Positions 37,027 through 44,644 of a DNA stretch of 64,000 nt are shown one piece after another (within the stretch, counting starts at the first letter, position 1; every line of letters starts with the position of its first letter). Both the position numbers and the translations under genes were made by a program. The notes beneath the pieces are model-generated. The model was given only the letters and a program-made list of their open reading frames with translations. It was not told the DNA's origin and searched no databases. This DNA comes from Chloroflexi bacterium AL-N1. Its GTDB lineage: Bacteria; Chloroflexota; Chloroflexia; Chloroflexales; Roseiflexaceae. The stretch covers positions 124,001 through 188,000 of the forward strand of contig WYDT01000001.1 in assembly GCA_013122435.1 (NCBI GenBank), written 5' to 3'.

Positions 37027-37290
37027 ATGAAGTGGAAAAACATTGCTGTGTGTGTGCTAGTTGCATTATTCTATTTTGTGTCTCTTAATACAGCTTCGGC
37101 CGATATACGGGTAATCGAGTCAATGTATGGAAGCAACGAACCGATTTATACAGATATATATCATTTGTCGTCAGAATCACCAGAATTTTTAGAAGGTATT
37201 CGATCATATCTTAATGAACACTCATGGGGAAAGAGACTTAATGAAAAATCGTTTAATAGTCACCATATGGATTTTCTATTTGATGGTTAA
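37027..37290 (+). CDS. Small secreted protein D (LFDG C-terminus)
   Basis: 87 aa from the ATG at 37027, chosen because AGAGAGG lies 8 nt upstream and the protein then begins with a signal peptide (MKWKNIAVCVLVALF, cut near TASA). Mature part ~62 residues, acidic and tyrosine-rich, no Cys, ending NSHHMDFLFDG. This is the most divergent member, recognised by size, signal and C-terminus. A hairpin separates it from the second transglutaminase-like gene. Confidence 0.65.
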   Translation: MKWKNIAVCVLVALFYFVSLNTASADIRVIESMYGSNEPIYTDIYHLSSESPEFLEGIRSYLNEHSWGKRLNEKSFNSHHMDFLFDG

Positions 37291-37339
37291 AATAATTACT
37301 ACATGGGATAAAAATTTATCATTAGAAACCAGCATCAAG

Positions 37340-37370
37340 AAATCCATCACTGTTTACAAGTGCTGGATTT
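37340..37370 (+). promoter_or_regulatory. Hairpin between protein D and the second transglutaminase-like gene
   Basis: AAATCCA-T-CACT / AGTG-C-TGGATTT, 11 pairs with one mismatch, 7-nt loop, 50 nt after the protein D stop. No proper U-tract follows. Its place mirrors the hairpin after protein A. Confidence 0.5.
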
Positions 37371-37471
37371 CACCAGTTGTACAACGTGATATATCAGAAT
37401 AAATAATTTTATAGATGGTCAATTTGTATACTGAAGAACTCAAAAATCATGCATGTATCGAAGGGAAAGCT

Positions 37472-38764
37472 ATGGCTTCACAATCAATGTCACATATATC
37501 AGAACCAAATCAGACTTCTGATCAACAACCTACAAAGGACAGAAGTTGCTCGATGGTGTATAGTCTAGCTAGCCAAGTATCTATGCAGTATTCCTTTACC
37601 AATACGCAATCTACACCGCTAGAACTCTGGCTTGCCCTACCACCAACTTTACCAATGCAACAACATGTGCGTATCGAAGGAATGACACCTGATCCTGTTC
37701 AGATTCAACATGATGACCTCAATCTAAATCGACTAGCTTTTTTTCATCTGGATTCACAAGAAACTTTACAATTTACGATCCGTGCACTCTTGTATAATGC
37801 GGACTATCAGCCATCATCATTAGATACAAATATCACTTTGAGTGAAGCAGAACGAGCTTTCTTTTTGCGGTCCTCACGTCTGATTCAAGTGAGTGGTGAG
37901 GTGCGAGCCGAAGCACGACGAATTGTTGGAGATGCTGATACCCATCTGGAACAGGTACGCAGGCTCTATTTGCATCTCATCAAACACTTCCACTATCAAT
38001 GGCCTCCTGATGATCGGGGAAGTGAGGCTATGCGACAGCGTCATCGTGGTGATTGTGGGCAGTATTCCTTCCTCTATGCGGCGTGGTGTCGTTCGCTGGG
38101 CATTCCTTGTCGAGTGTTAATAGGAAGCTGGGTACGTGGACATATGCAGGCACATGTCTGGAATGAAGTCTATATTGATGGAAGTGGGTGGGTACCCCTT
38201 GACAGTAGTGTCCACCAGACTGCACTACGGGTCCCAATTTTAGCGGACATTGATTGGCGATTACAACGCCTTGAGAAGCAATTTGGTCGTCTCGCAGGCA
38301 ATAGACTAGCATTCTCAATTGATCCTGATATACCTTTATATCCACCCTACAAGCAGAATAACGTCTCGGAAAAAATTCAACGTCTGAGAATAGGAGGAGA
38401 AGATTTAGCATGGGGCTTCGAAAGCCTTGATGGTGCCGCACCATACTTACAACCAATTTATTTACGAATGACCGAGCCAGAAGGTATCAAATCAAGCGAT
38501 GTGCTAGGTCAGTGGCACTTCAAGGATATGTTATCCTACCGCTTTCTGACCTGGGTCATGTATCTTGCTTTTGCTGTTGGTGTTTTGGGAACTACTCTTA
38601 ACCTACTGGGAATACAAAGCCTAGGTATCATCACACCAGTTGCTTGGGTATTGGCCAATCTTGTTTACATTCACCGCAGTGGCCTGCGCTGGTGGAAACT
38701 TGCGCTGCTGGGTCTTTTTGCCTTTGAATTAGTGATGGGTATCCTACGATTGATAATGGAGTAA
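37472..38764 (+). CDS. Transglutaminase-like membrane protein, paralogue 2
   Basis: 430 aa from the ATG at 37472 (AAGG 7-8 nt upstream); an in-frame ATG at 37415 lacks a good site. Co-linear with the paralogue at 28.8 kb: an N-domain with LELWLALPP, MTPDPV and LNRLAFF, then the core triad C195 (GDCGQYSF), H228 (QAHVWNE), D244 (PLDSS). About three C-terminal membrane helices follow. No signal peptide. Divergence is moderate, so the duplication is not recent. Lies 181 nt after protein D and is the last gene of the plus-strand half of the locus. Confidence 0.85.
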   Translation: MASQSMSHISEPNQTSDQQPTKDRSCSMVYSLASQVSMQYSFTNTQSTPLELWLALPPTLPMQQHVRIEGMTPDPVQIQHDDLNLNRLAFFHLDSQETLQFTIRALLYNADYQPSSLDTNITLSEAERAFFLRSSRLIQVSGEVRAEARRIVGDADTHLEQVRRLYLHLIKHFHYQWPPDDRGSEAMRQRHRGDCGQYSFLYAAWCRSLGIPCRVLIGSWVRGHMQAHVWNEVYIDGSGWVPLDSSVHQTALRVPILADIDWRLQRLEKQFGRLAGNRLAFSIDPDIPLYPPYKQNNVSEKIQRLRIGGEDLAWGFESLDGAAPYLQPIYLRMTEPEGIKSSDVLGQWHFKDMLSYRFLTWVMYLAFAVGVLGTTLNLLGIQSLGIITPVAWVLANLVYIHRSGLRWWKLALLGLFAFELVMGILRLIME

Positions 38765-38950
38765 AGGTGAATATATCTTATAAACTCTAATATATGCAAT
38801 CATACAAAAGCAAAAGAACACTACAACAAGTAAAGAGTGTGGCAGTCTACTCCAGAGGACATATCTATCATCTCATAAACTCATTTTCTCATTTAGCCTT
38901 GCCACCAGAGTGTGGTATCATGACGCCACATCAAAGACCACGTTGTACTG

Positions 38951-40285
38951 ATGAGGTTGACACACAAGCATATGAGTAATAAACCACAAAATGTGAAGGG
39001 TATGCGTGACCATCTACCAAAGGACATGCGGTTACGACAATACATTACGAATACCCTCACAACCGTGTTTGAGCGGCACAGCTTTGAACCATTGCAAACC
39101 CCGATAGTTGAGTATGCTGAAACCTTGGATAGTAAGATCGGTGACGAAGAAAAGCTGATCTACCGTTTCGAGGATCACGGTGGGCGGAAATTGGCATTGC
39201 GGTATGACCAGACCGTGTCGCTGGCCCGTGTCGTCGCTCAGTATCAGGGACAACTCGCCTTTCCATGGAAACGCTACGCCATTGGCCAATCGTATCGTGG
39301 CGAACGCCCTGCCCGTGGACGGTATCGTGAGTTCTGGCAGGCTGACATCGATATTGTCGGTTCACAATCGCCCGTTGCCGATGCAGAGATCGTTGCAATC
39401 GTAGATGAGGCGCTTGCGGCCCTGGGCTTTACTGGCTTTACGACACTGCTGAACCATCGCCAGATTCTAGGTGGTATTGCCCGTGTGGCCGGACTAGATG
39501 AAGATTCGGCTGGCAATGTCTATCGTTCCATTGATAAGCTCGACAAGATCGGAGTCGATGGTGTCCGTGAGGATTTACGCAAAAGTGGTGTAAGTGCAGA
39601 AGGGTCTACGCGAATCCTCGATCTGATTTCCTTGCGTGGGACCACAGAAGCTGTGCTACGAGAACTGTCGACGCTACTCAAAGATGATGAGCGTGCGCTG
39701 GCAGCATTAGACAATCTCCATGCTATTACACACGCGCTGGATGCGATGGGTATTCCAACAGAACGGTATGCCGTTGCGCCGCATCTGTCACGAGCATTGT
39801 CCTACTACACAGGTGTAGTGTTTGAAACCGTGGTTGAAACACCACCAATGGGCTCATTGTTGGGTGGTGGTCGCTATGACGAACTTATTGGGGCATTTGC
39901 CAGTCGCCCGATACCCACAGTAGGGCTTGCGTTCGGCATTGATCGCCTGCACGATGTGATGACTGAGTTGGCACTTAATCCAAACAGCGCCACAATTGCA
40001 GATGTGTTTATTACGATCTTTGATGAGGGATCAGTCGGTATCAGTTTACAACTCGCCACAGAACTACGACGCTCAGGTTTCAATGTGGAAACAGCACTGG
40101 ATGGAACTGAAAAACTGGGGAAACAATTCAAGTATGCTGATCGTAAAGAGATTCCCTATGCACTGGTGCTCGGACCTGATGAGTTAGCACAAGGGACCGT
40201 AGTTGTGCGTAACATGCAAAATGGCGAGCAACGCAGTGTCGCACGATCAGATGTGGTAGCAACGTTGCAGAAGAGCCACAGTTAA
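38951..40285 (+). CDS. hisS: Histidyl-tRNA synthetase
   Basis: 444 aa as the longest frame; the ATG at 38972 (MSNKPQNVKGMRDHLP) is the likelier start by homology. Class II synthetase: motif 1 region FEPLQTPIVEYAETL, motif 2 YRGERPARGRYREFWQADID, the HisA-type LSRALSYYTGVVFE, motif 3 PTVGLAFGIDRL and a C-terminal anticodon-binding domain (~355-440). Charges tRNA-His. It marks the right border of the secreted-peptide locus. Confidence 0.95.
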   Translation: MRLTHKHMSNKPQNVKGMRDHLPKDMRLRQYITNTLTTVFERHSFEPLQTPIVEYAETLDSKIGDEEKLIYRFEDHGGRKLALRYDQTVSLARVVAQYQGQLAFPWKRYAIGQSYRGERPARGRYREFWQADIDIVGSQSPVADAEIVAIVDEALAALGFTGFTTLLNHRQILGGIARVAGLDEDSAGNVYRSIDKLDKIGVDGVREDLRKSGVSAEGSTRILDLISLRGTTEAVLRELSTLLKDDERALAALDNLHAITHALDAMGIPTERYAVAPHLSRALSYYTGVVFETVVETPPMGSLLGGGRYDELIGAFASRPIPTVGLAFGIDRLHDVMTELALNPNSATIADVFITIFDEGSVGISLQLATELRRSGFNVETALDGTEKLGKQFKYADRKEIPYALVLGPDELAQGTVVVRNMQNGEQRSVARSDVVATLQKSHS

Positions 40286-40347
40286 CATCATATATCTGCC
40301 CATATACATTATTCGCCTTACAACCATAGACCCGCGGAGGTAGATGA

Positions 40348-40986
40348 ATGAGCGAACAACTTCTCGATAAACGCCTGAATGAGTTCCTGAATGAACTGGC
40401 CAGCAAAGCACCTACACCTGGTGGCGGGAGTGTTGCAGCGGTTACCGGTGCTATGGCCGCAGGTCTTCTGGTGATGGTGTGTGATTTAACGATCGGGAAA
40501 AAACAATACGCCGATTTTGAAGCTGAGGCACAGGCGATTCGCGAACGTGCTGAGTCATTGCGGCTCGAACTACAAGAGTTAGCACAACGTGACATCGATG
40601 TTTTTGAACGACTGTCTTCCGCCTATAAGTTACCACGCACGACGGATGCCGATAGTGCTAACCGACGTGCCGCTATACAAACAGTTACCAAACAGGCGAC
40701 CGAAATCCCTTTACAGACAGGTCGTGCCATTGCCAAGCTGTTGGTACTCTGTCCTGCGTTAGCGCAGAGTGGTAGCCGTCTGGTAGTCAGTGATGTAGGC
40801 GTTGCAGCCGCCTTGATCCAATCGGCAGTTCCAGCGGCTTTGCTCAATGTTGAAATTAACCTGGTTTCGTTGGAAGACACTCTGTTTGTCCAAGAAACTC
40901 GTGCACATATGAAAGATCTGACCATGGGGATCAATGAGGAAGTTGCTGATGTGTTAAAGATTGTGGGTGAACGGATTGCAAATTAA
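40348..40986 (+). CDS. Cyclodeaminase/cyclohydrolase-family protein
   Basis: 212 aa, the usual length of stand-alone FTCD_C proteins. All-helical family with the N-terminal PTPGGGSVAAVTGAMAAGL signature. Members act as formiminotetrahydrofolate cyclodeaminase or methenyl-THF cyclohydrolase in one-carbon metabolism. Which activity applies here cannot be said. GGAGG lies 7 nt before the ATG; a clear terminator follows. 62 nt after hisS. Confidence 0.9.
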   Translation: MSEQLLDKRLNEFLNELASKAPTPGGGSVAAVTGAMAAGLLVMVCDLTIGKKQYADFEAEAQAIRERAESLRLELQELAQRDIDVFERLSSAYKLPRTTDADSANRRAAIQTVTKQATEIPLQTGRAIAKLLVLCPALAQSGSRLVVSDVGVAAALIQSAVPAALLNVEINLVSLEDTLFVQETRAHMKDLTMGINEEVADVLKIVGERIAN

Positions 40987-41012
40987 TTGCTGTACATTAT
41001 ATGATGGATCCA

Positions 41013-41045
41013 GGCGCAGATGTCAGATAACACTGCGCCTTTTCT
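41013..41045 (+). terminator. Intrinsic terminator after the cyclodeaminase gene
   Basis: GGCGCAG / CTGCGCC stem, 13-nt loop and TTTTCT tract, 26 nt past the stop. Confidence 0.85.
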
Positions 41046-41049
41046 ATAA

Positions 41050-41334
41050 TTAAGCGTTGAGCGCTATTGCAAAACGCCTGCTCTGTACATCTTGAATGTG
41101 TTGCAGGGTAATGTAACCATCCGGGGAAAGCCTGACTTGGTTTCGACTGGTCTCGTCGCACCATTCAATTTTGCCATGTTTGCTAAGGAGATTAAGATAG
41201 GCAGAAATGTCATTGTGTCGCATATCCAAGGCATTAGATACTTCTTCTATGGATATGCTTTCTAATCGGTGATACGTTGTCATAAAATCAATCATGTCTA
41301 AAATGTCGATGAGTCGAGCAGCTTTTACAGTCAC
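41050..41334 (-). CDS. Small winged-helix protein
   Basis: 94 aa from a GTG with AAGGA 7 nt upstream. Helix-rich start, an SIEEVSNALDMRHNDISAYLNLL helix-turn-helix-like segment and a short beta wing (IEWCDETSRNQVRLSPDG). Resembles MarR/ArsR/DUF-type minimal transcription regulators. One Cys. Its target is unknown; the divergent azlC operon, 300 bp away, is the obvious candidate. Confidence 0.6.
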   Translation of the reverse strand: MTVKAARLIDILDMIDFMTTYHRLESISIEEVSNALDMRHNDISAYLNLLSKHGKIEWCDETSRNQVRLSPDGYITLQHIQDVQSRRFAIALNA

Positions 41335-41633
41335 GATCTAATCCTTTCTTTTTGGCCTTTGTTCTTTTTTTGCAAACTATTTGTCTGATGTTTGCACAGC
41401 TTTTTGCGAGAAAGATAATATCACGACAGAAAGTGATCCAAACGTGCAAAATAGTGACTGAATAATTGCAGAATGATGATGATAATGATACGAAAACAAA
41501 AATATTAAATATAAAAACATTTAAAAAGAATATAAAATCACTTTATAGTGACAATATATCCCTGAAAAGGCGTACATTGTTCCTTTAAGACCGCATAGAT
41601 ACGTGATACACTTTCCTCTCAGACACATCGCAT
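41335..41633. other. AT-rich divergent intergenic region
   Basis: 299 bp, very AT-rich around 41470-41560 (runs of A and TATAAA-like words). No gene supported. Probably promoters for the winged-helix gene and the azlC operon. Confidence 0.3.
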
Positions 41634-42413
41634 ATGGCCCACAGGATCAGTATCGTGTCACACAAATCCAGGTTAGTATCCCAAAGTAGCCCTGATCAAC
41701 ATCTCCCAACCAAACCTGCTCACCATCCATTTTTCTCCAAAACAGATTTTCGTGCAGGTTTTGTCGCAACACTGCCGTTGTGGCTTGGTGCCGCTCCCTT
41801 CGGCATTATCTACGCGGTGACTGCCATCGCTGCCGGGCTTACGCCCGCCCAAACTCTGGGGATGTCGCTCCTGGTTTTTGCTGGCGCAGCACAATTCACA
41901 GCAGCCGGGATGTTTGGAGGTGGTATAGCACCATGTACCATCATCACCACAGCCCTGATCCTGAATACACGACATATCCTGTTAGCCGCCTCACTCGTCC
42001 CTTTTCTCCGTCCTGTGAAACTCTGGGGAAAAGCACTTTTAGCCTTTCAACTCACCGATGAAACCTATGCAGTGGGCATACAACAATTCCTTGAAGGGAA
42101 GGGCAGCCCTGGGTTTCAGTTTGGTGCAAATATAAGTTTGTATTGTATCTGGCAACTTAGCACTGTGGTAGGCATCTTCCTGGGTCGCTTCGTCCCCGAC
42201 CCTGCAGCCTATGGATTGGATCTGGTGTTTCCTCTGACATTTATGGCATTACTCGTCCCTCTCCTACGTGACCGTACCAGTGTATGTGTTGCCGTGATAG
42301 CCGGGGGACTGACTATTGTCGGGATACTGTTGCTGCCAGGTAGTTGGTACATCTTACTTGCCGGTATTGTAGCGAGTGGTTTGGGGGCGTGGTTCTCTCG
42401 CAAGCAGCCCTAA
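41634..42413 (+). CDS. azlC: AzlC-family branched-chain amino acid exporter, large subunit
   Basis: 259 aa. A ~40-residue polar N-terminus precedes a typical AzlC core: FRAGFVATLPLWLGAAPFGII, LLVFAGAAQFTAAGMFGGG, LILNTRHILLAASLVPFL and LTDETYAV, with about six or seven membrane helices. AzlCD pairs export branched-chain amino acids or analogues. Here a PLP decarboxylase lies between azlC and azlD, which suggests that the exported compound may be linked to that enzyme. No strong ribosome site before the ATG. Confidence 0.9.
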   Translation: MAHRISIVSHKSRLVSQSSPDQHLPTKPAHHPFFSKTDFRAGFVATLPLWLGAAPFGIIYAVTAIAAGLTPAQTLGMSLLVFAGAAQFTAAGMFGGGIAPCTIITTALILNTRHILLAASLVPFLRPVKLWGKALLAFQLTDETYAVGIQQFLEGKGSPGFQFGANISLYCIWQLSTVVGIFLGRFVPDPAAYGLDLVFPLTFMALLVPLLRDRTSVCVAVIAGGLTIVGILLLPGSWYILLAGIVASGLGAWFSRKQP

Positions 42414-42455
42414 CCCTGGCGCAGACCTGTACATCTAAACGAAAAGAGGATCACC

Positions 42456-43877
42456 ATGGTCGATCTGACACCTGAAGCATTCCGCACCCTGGGCTACCAG
42501 GTGGTTGATCTGCTGGCCAACCAAATGGCCACCCTTCCTGACGGACCATGTCGCCGTCCAGTACCAGATGAAGTTCGTGATGCACTACTGGAACAGCCCT
42601 TGCCGCTTGAGCCACAGGCTTCCACCGATATTCTGGAGCGCTTTACACAACTTGTTTTGCCCTATCCAATGGGGAATGCACATCAACGTTGCTTTGCCGG
42701 GGTAAACTCGCCCCCAGCGCCGTTGGCCGTTCTCGCCGACCTGCTTGCATCCGGCATGAATCCGAGTGTTGCTGGTGGCGATCACGCGGCCACATATGTC
42801 GAACATGCCGTGTTGCGATGGCTCACACAACTGCTCAAATACCCGATTGACAGCGGCGGGTTGTTCACTAGCGGCGGCAGCGTGGCCAACCTCATTGGAC
42901 TAGCCATAATGCGCCATGTCAAAGCTACGACCAATACGCGCGCCAACGGACTCTGGGCAGAAGCAACCCCGCTGGTTGTATATACTTCAGCGCAGGGACA
43001 TAGTTGTATCGAAAAAGCGGTCGAACTTTTGGGTATAGGACATACGTACCTGCGAAAAATTCCCGTTGACGCCGAGTACTGTATGGATGTCGAGAAACTC
43101 CGCACGCATATCCATGCTGATCGGACACAGGGACTACGACCTGTTTGTGTCGCTGCATCTGCTGGCACCGTCAACACAGGTGCGATTGACCCACTCAACG
43201 CTATTGCTGACATTTGTGCTGCGGAAGATCTCTGGTTTCACGTCGACGGTGCCTATGGTGGCGTTGGCATCCTCGCAGAACAAACAACGGATCTATTCAA
43301 CGGCATGGAGCGTGCCGATAGTCTTGCTATTGATCCACACAAGTGGATGTATGTCCCTATCGAATGTGGGTGTGTGTTTGTGCGCGATGCTCAGGCTATG
43401 CGGGACACCTTTAGCCTGATACCACCCTATCTTCGCGATGATACACAGATGCCCTGGTTTGCAGAGTTTGGCATCCAACAGACTCGGAGCTTTCGTGCAC
43501 TCAAGGTGTGGATGTTGCTGCAACAACTTGGTGAGCAAGGATATCGTGAACTGATCAGTCGTGACATTACCCTGGCGCACTATCTTCAGGAGCGTATTCG
43601 TACTACCCCCAACTTTGAACTGATTGCCACCGGACCGTTGAGCATCATCTGTTTTCGCTATGCGCCGCTGGGATGTAACGATCTTGATACCCTCAATCGA
43701 CGTTTGCTTGAAAGAGTACAACAGGAAGGGCATACCTTTTTTACCAGCACCGAGCTTGATGGCAAACTGGTGCTACGAGTGTGCATTGTCAATTTCCGCA
43801 CGACTGAGGCCGATCTTGATTTTCTCCTGGAGTATCTGGCAAAGGTCGGCTTACACATCCGAAAGGAAGTTCTATGA
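42456..43877 (+). CDS. Group II PLP-dependent aromatic-L-amino-acid decarboxylase
   Basis: 473 aa. PLP fold-type I: GNAHQRCFAGVNSPPAPLAVL near the start, GLFTSGGSVANLIGL, an HVDGAYGG acid motif, and DPHKWMYVPIECG in which the Lys binds PLP. Expected to decarboxylate an aromatic or related amino acid to the amine (DDC/TDC/GAD superfamily). GAGG lies 6 nt before the ATG; 42 nt after azlC, and its stop overlaps the azlD start (ATGA). Substrate specificity not predictable from sequence. Confidence 0.92.
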   Translation: MVDLTPEAFRTLGYQVVDLLANQMATLPDGPCRRPVPDEVRDALLEQPLPLEPQASTDILERFTQLVLPYPMGNAHQRCFAGVNSPPAPLAVLADLLASGMNPSVAGGDHAATYVEHAVLRWLTQLLKYPIDSGGLFTSGGSVANLIGLAIMRHVKATTNTRANGLWAEATPLVVYTSAQGHSCIEKAVELLGIGHTYLRKIPVDAEYCMDVEKLRTHIHADRTQGLRPVCVAASAGTVNTGAIDPLNAIADICAAEDLWFHVDGAYGGVGILAEQTTDLFNGMERADSLAIDPHKWMYVPIECGCVFVRDAQAMRDTFSLIPPYLRDDTQMPWFAEFGIQQTRSFRALKVWMLLQQLGEQGYRELISRDITLAHYLQERIRTTPNFELIATGPLSIICFRYAPLGCNDLDTLNRRLLERVQQEGHTFFTSTELDGKLVLRVCIVNFRTTEADLDFLLEYLAKVGLHIRKEVL

Positions 43878-44191
43878 CCACATGGCTTGTCATTCTCGGA
43901 ATGGCCCTCGTGACATTTGCGACGCGCTTTATCGCGTTTGTCGCAATACAAGGCGACATTGCACCGTGGCTGCAGCGTTGGCTTAGTTATGTCCCGGTAG
44001 CTGTGTTTGTAGCACTGCTGCTGCCCCCGTTGATCACCAGGGAGATAAACAGCACTACAATGCTCTCATTGGGTCCAACCCTTCCCGTTGGTATCGTAGG
44101 AGCAATCGTCGCGTGGTACAGCCGCAATGTATTGCTTACTATAGTTGTGGGGTTACTCACGTTCTGGTTAATCCGCTTCGTCGCACCATAA
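43874..44191 (+). CDS. azlD: AzlD-family exporter small subunit
   Basis: 105 aa, about four helices, normal AzlD length. Begins TWLVILGMALVTFATRFIAF (the ATR motif), followed by RWLSYVPVAVFVALLLPPL. Partner of AzlC; the two genes usually touch, but here they are separated by the decarboxylase gene. Start overlaps the decarboxylase stop by 4 nt, showing translational coupling. Confidence 0.9.
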   Translation: MTTWLVILGMALVTFATRFIAFVAIQGDIAPWLQRWLSYVPVAVFVALLLPPLITREINSTTMLSLGPTLPVGIVGAIVAWYSRNVLLTIVVGLLTFWLIRFVAP

Positions 44192-44644
44192 CAAAGTTCC
44201 CCAACACCTTGATGAACACACCATATCTCAGAATATCCAATGAGCCCGTTTATACTGATCAAGTTATGTAACTTCCCCTATAATTATACGTCAAGAAGCC
44301 CCAAAAAGACTAACAATCAGTATATCCTGAATATCTTTAGAAAGCATATTATCTGTTGTTTCTGTCAACTCACTGTAATAGTGACGAGGTTGTCATCAAA
44401 TTCCCCCTCCCAAAATCACATTAACAAGGTATAATATTGCTTATCAAAATTCAACTACTGGTAATAAAAACATTACCATAATGTGTCGAATATTTATTTG
44501 ATACATGTAGTAGACATCATACCGGCCAGGGAGGCCGATAAAATTCAGGTAATTGGGGTGCTAGTATACGGCTTGAAATGCAGTTGCTAGCACCCCTGTA
44601 GTCATTCACGGCTTAATAATCCAAGGAATCGACGGGAGTAGGCT
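44192..44644. other. Intergenic region before korA
   Basis: 453 bp. The first ~330 bp show no gene. A TATAAT lies at 44430-44435 without a convincing -35. The last ~120 bp hold the structured element at 44555-44596. Confidence 0.4.
44555..44596 (+). promoter_or_regulatory. Perfect 10-bp hairpin in the korA 5' leader
   Basis: GGGGTGCTAG / CTAGCACCCC with a 22-nt loop, 48 nt before the korA ATG. ACGGCTT occurs both in the loop and again 3' of the stem (near 44609). No U-tract. It may be an attenuator, a regulator operator or a structured RNA element controlling korAB; it matches no riboswitch I know. Confidence 0.5.

Noticed and set aside
40128..40595. Minus-strand ORF over hisS end and cyclodeaminase
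   Set aside because: Shadow of two well-supported plus-strand genes.
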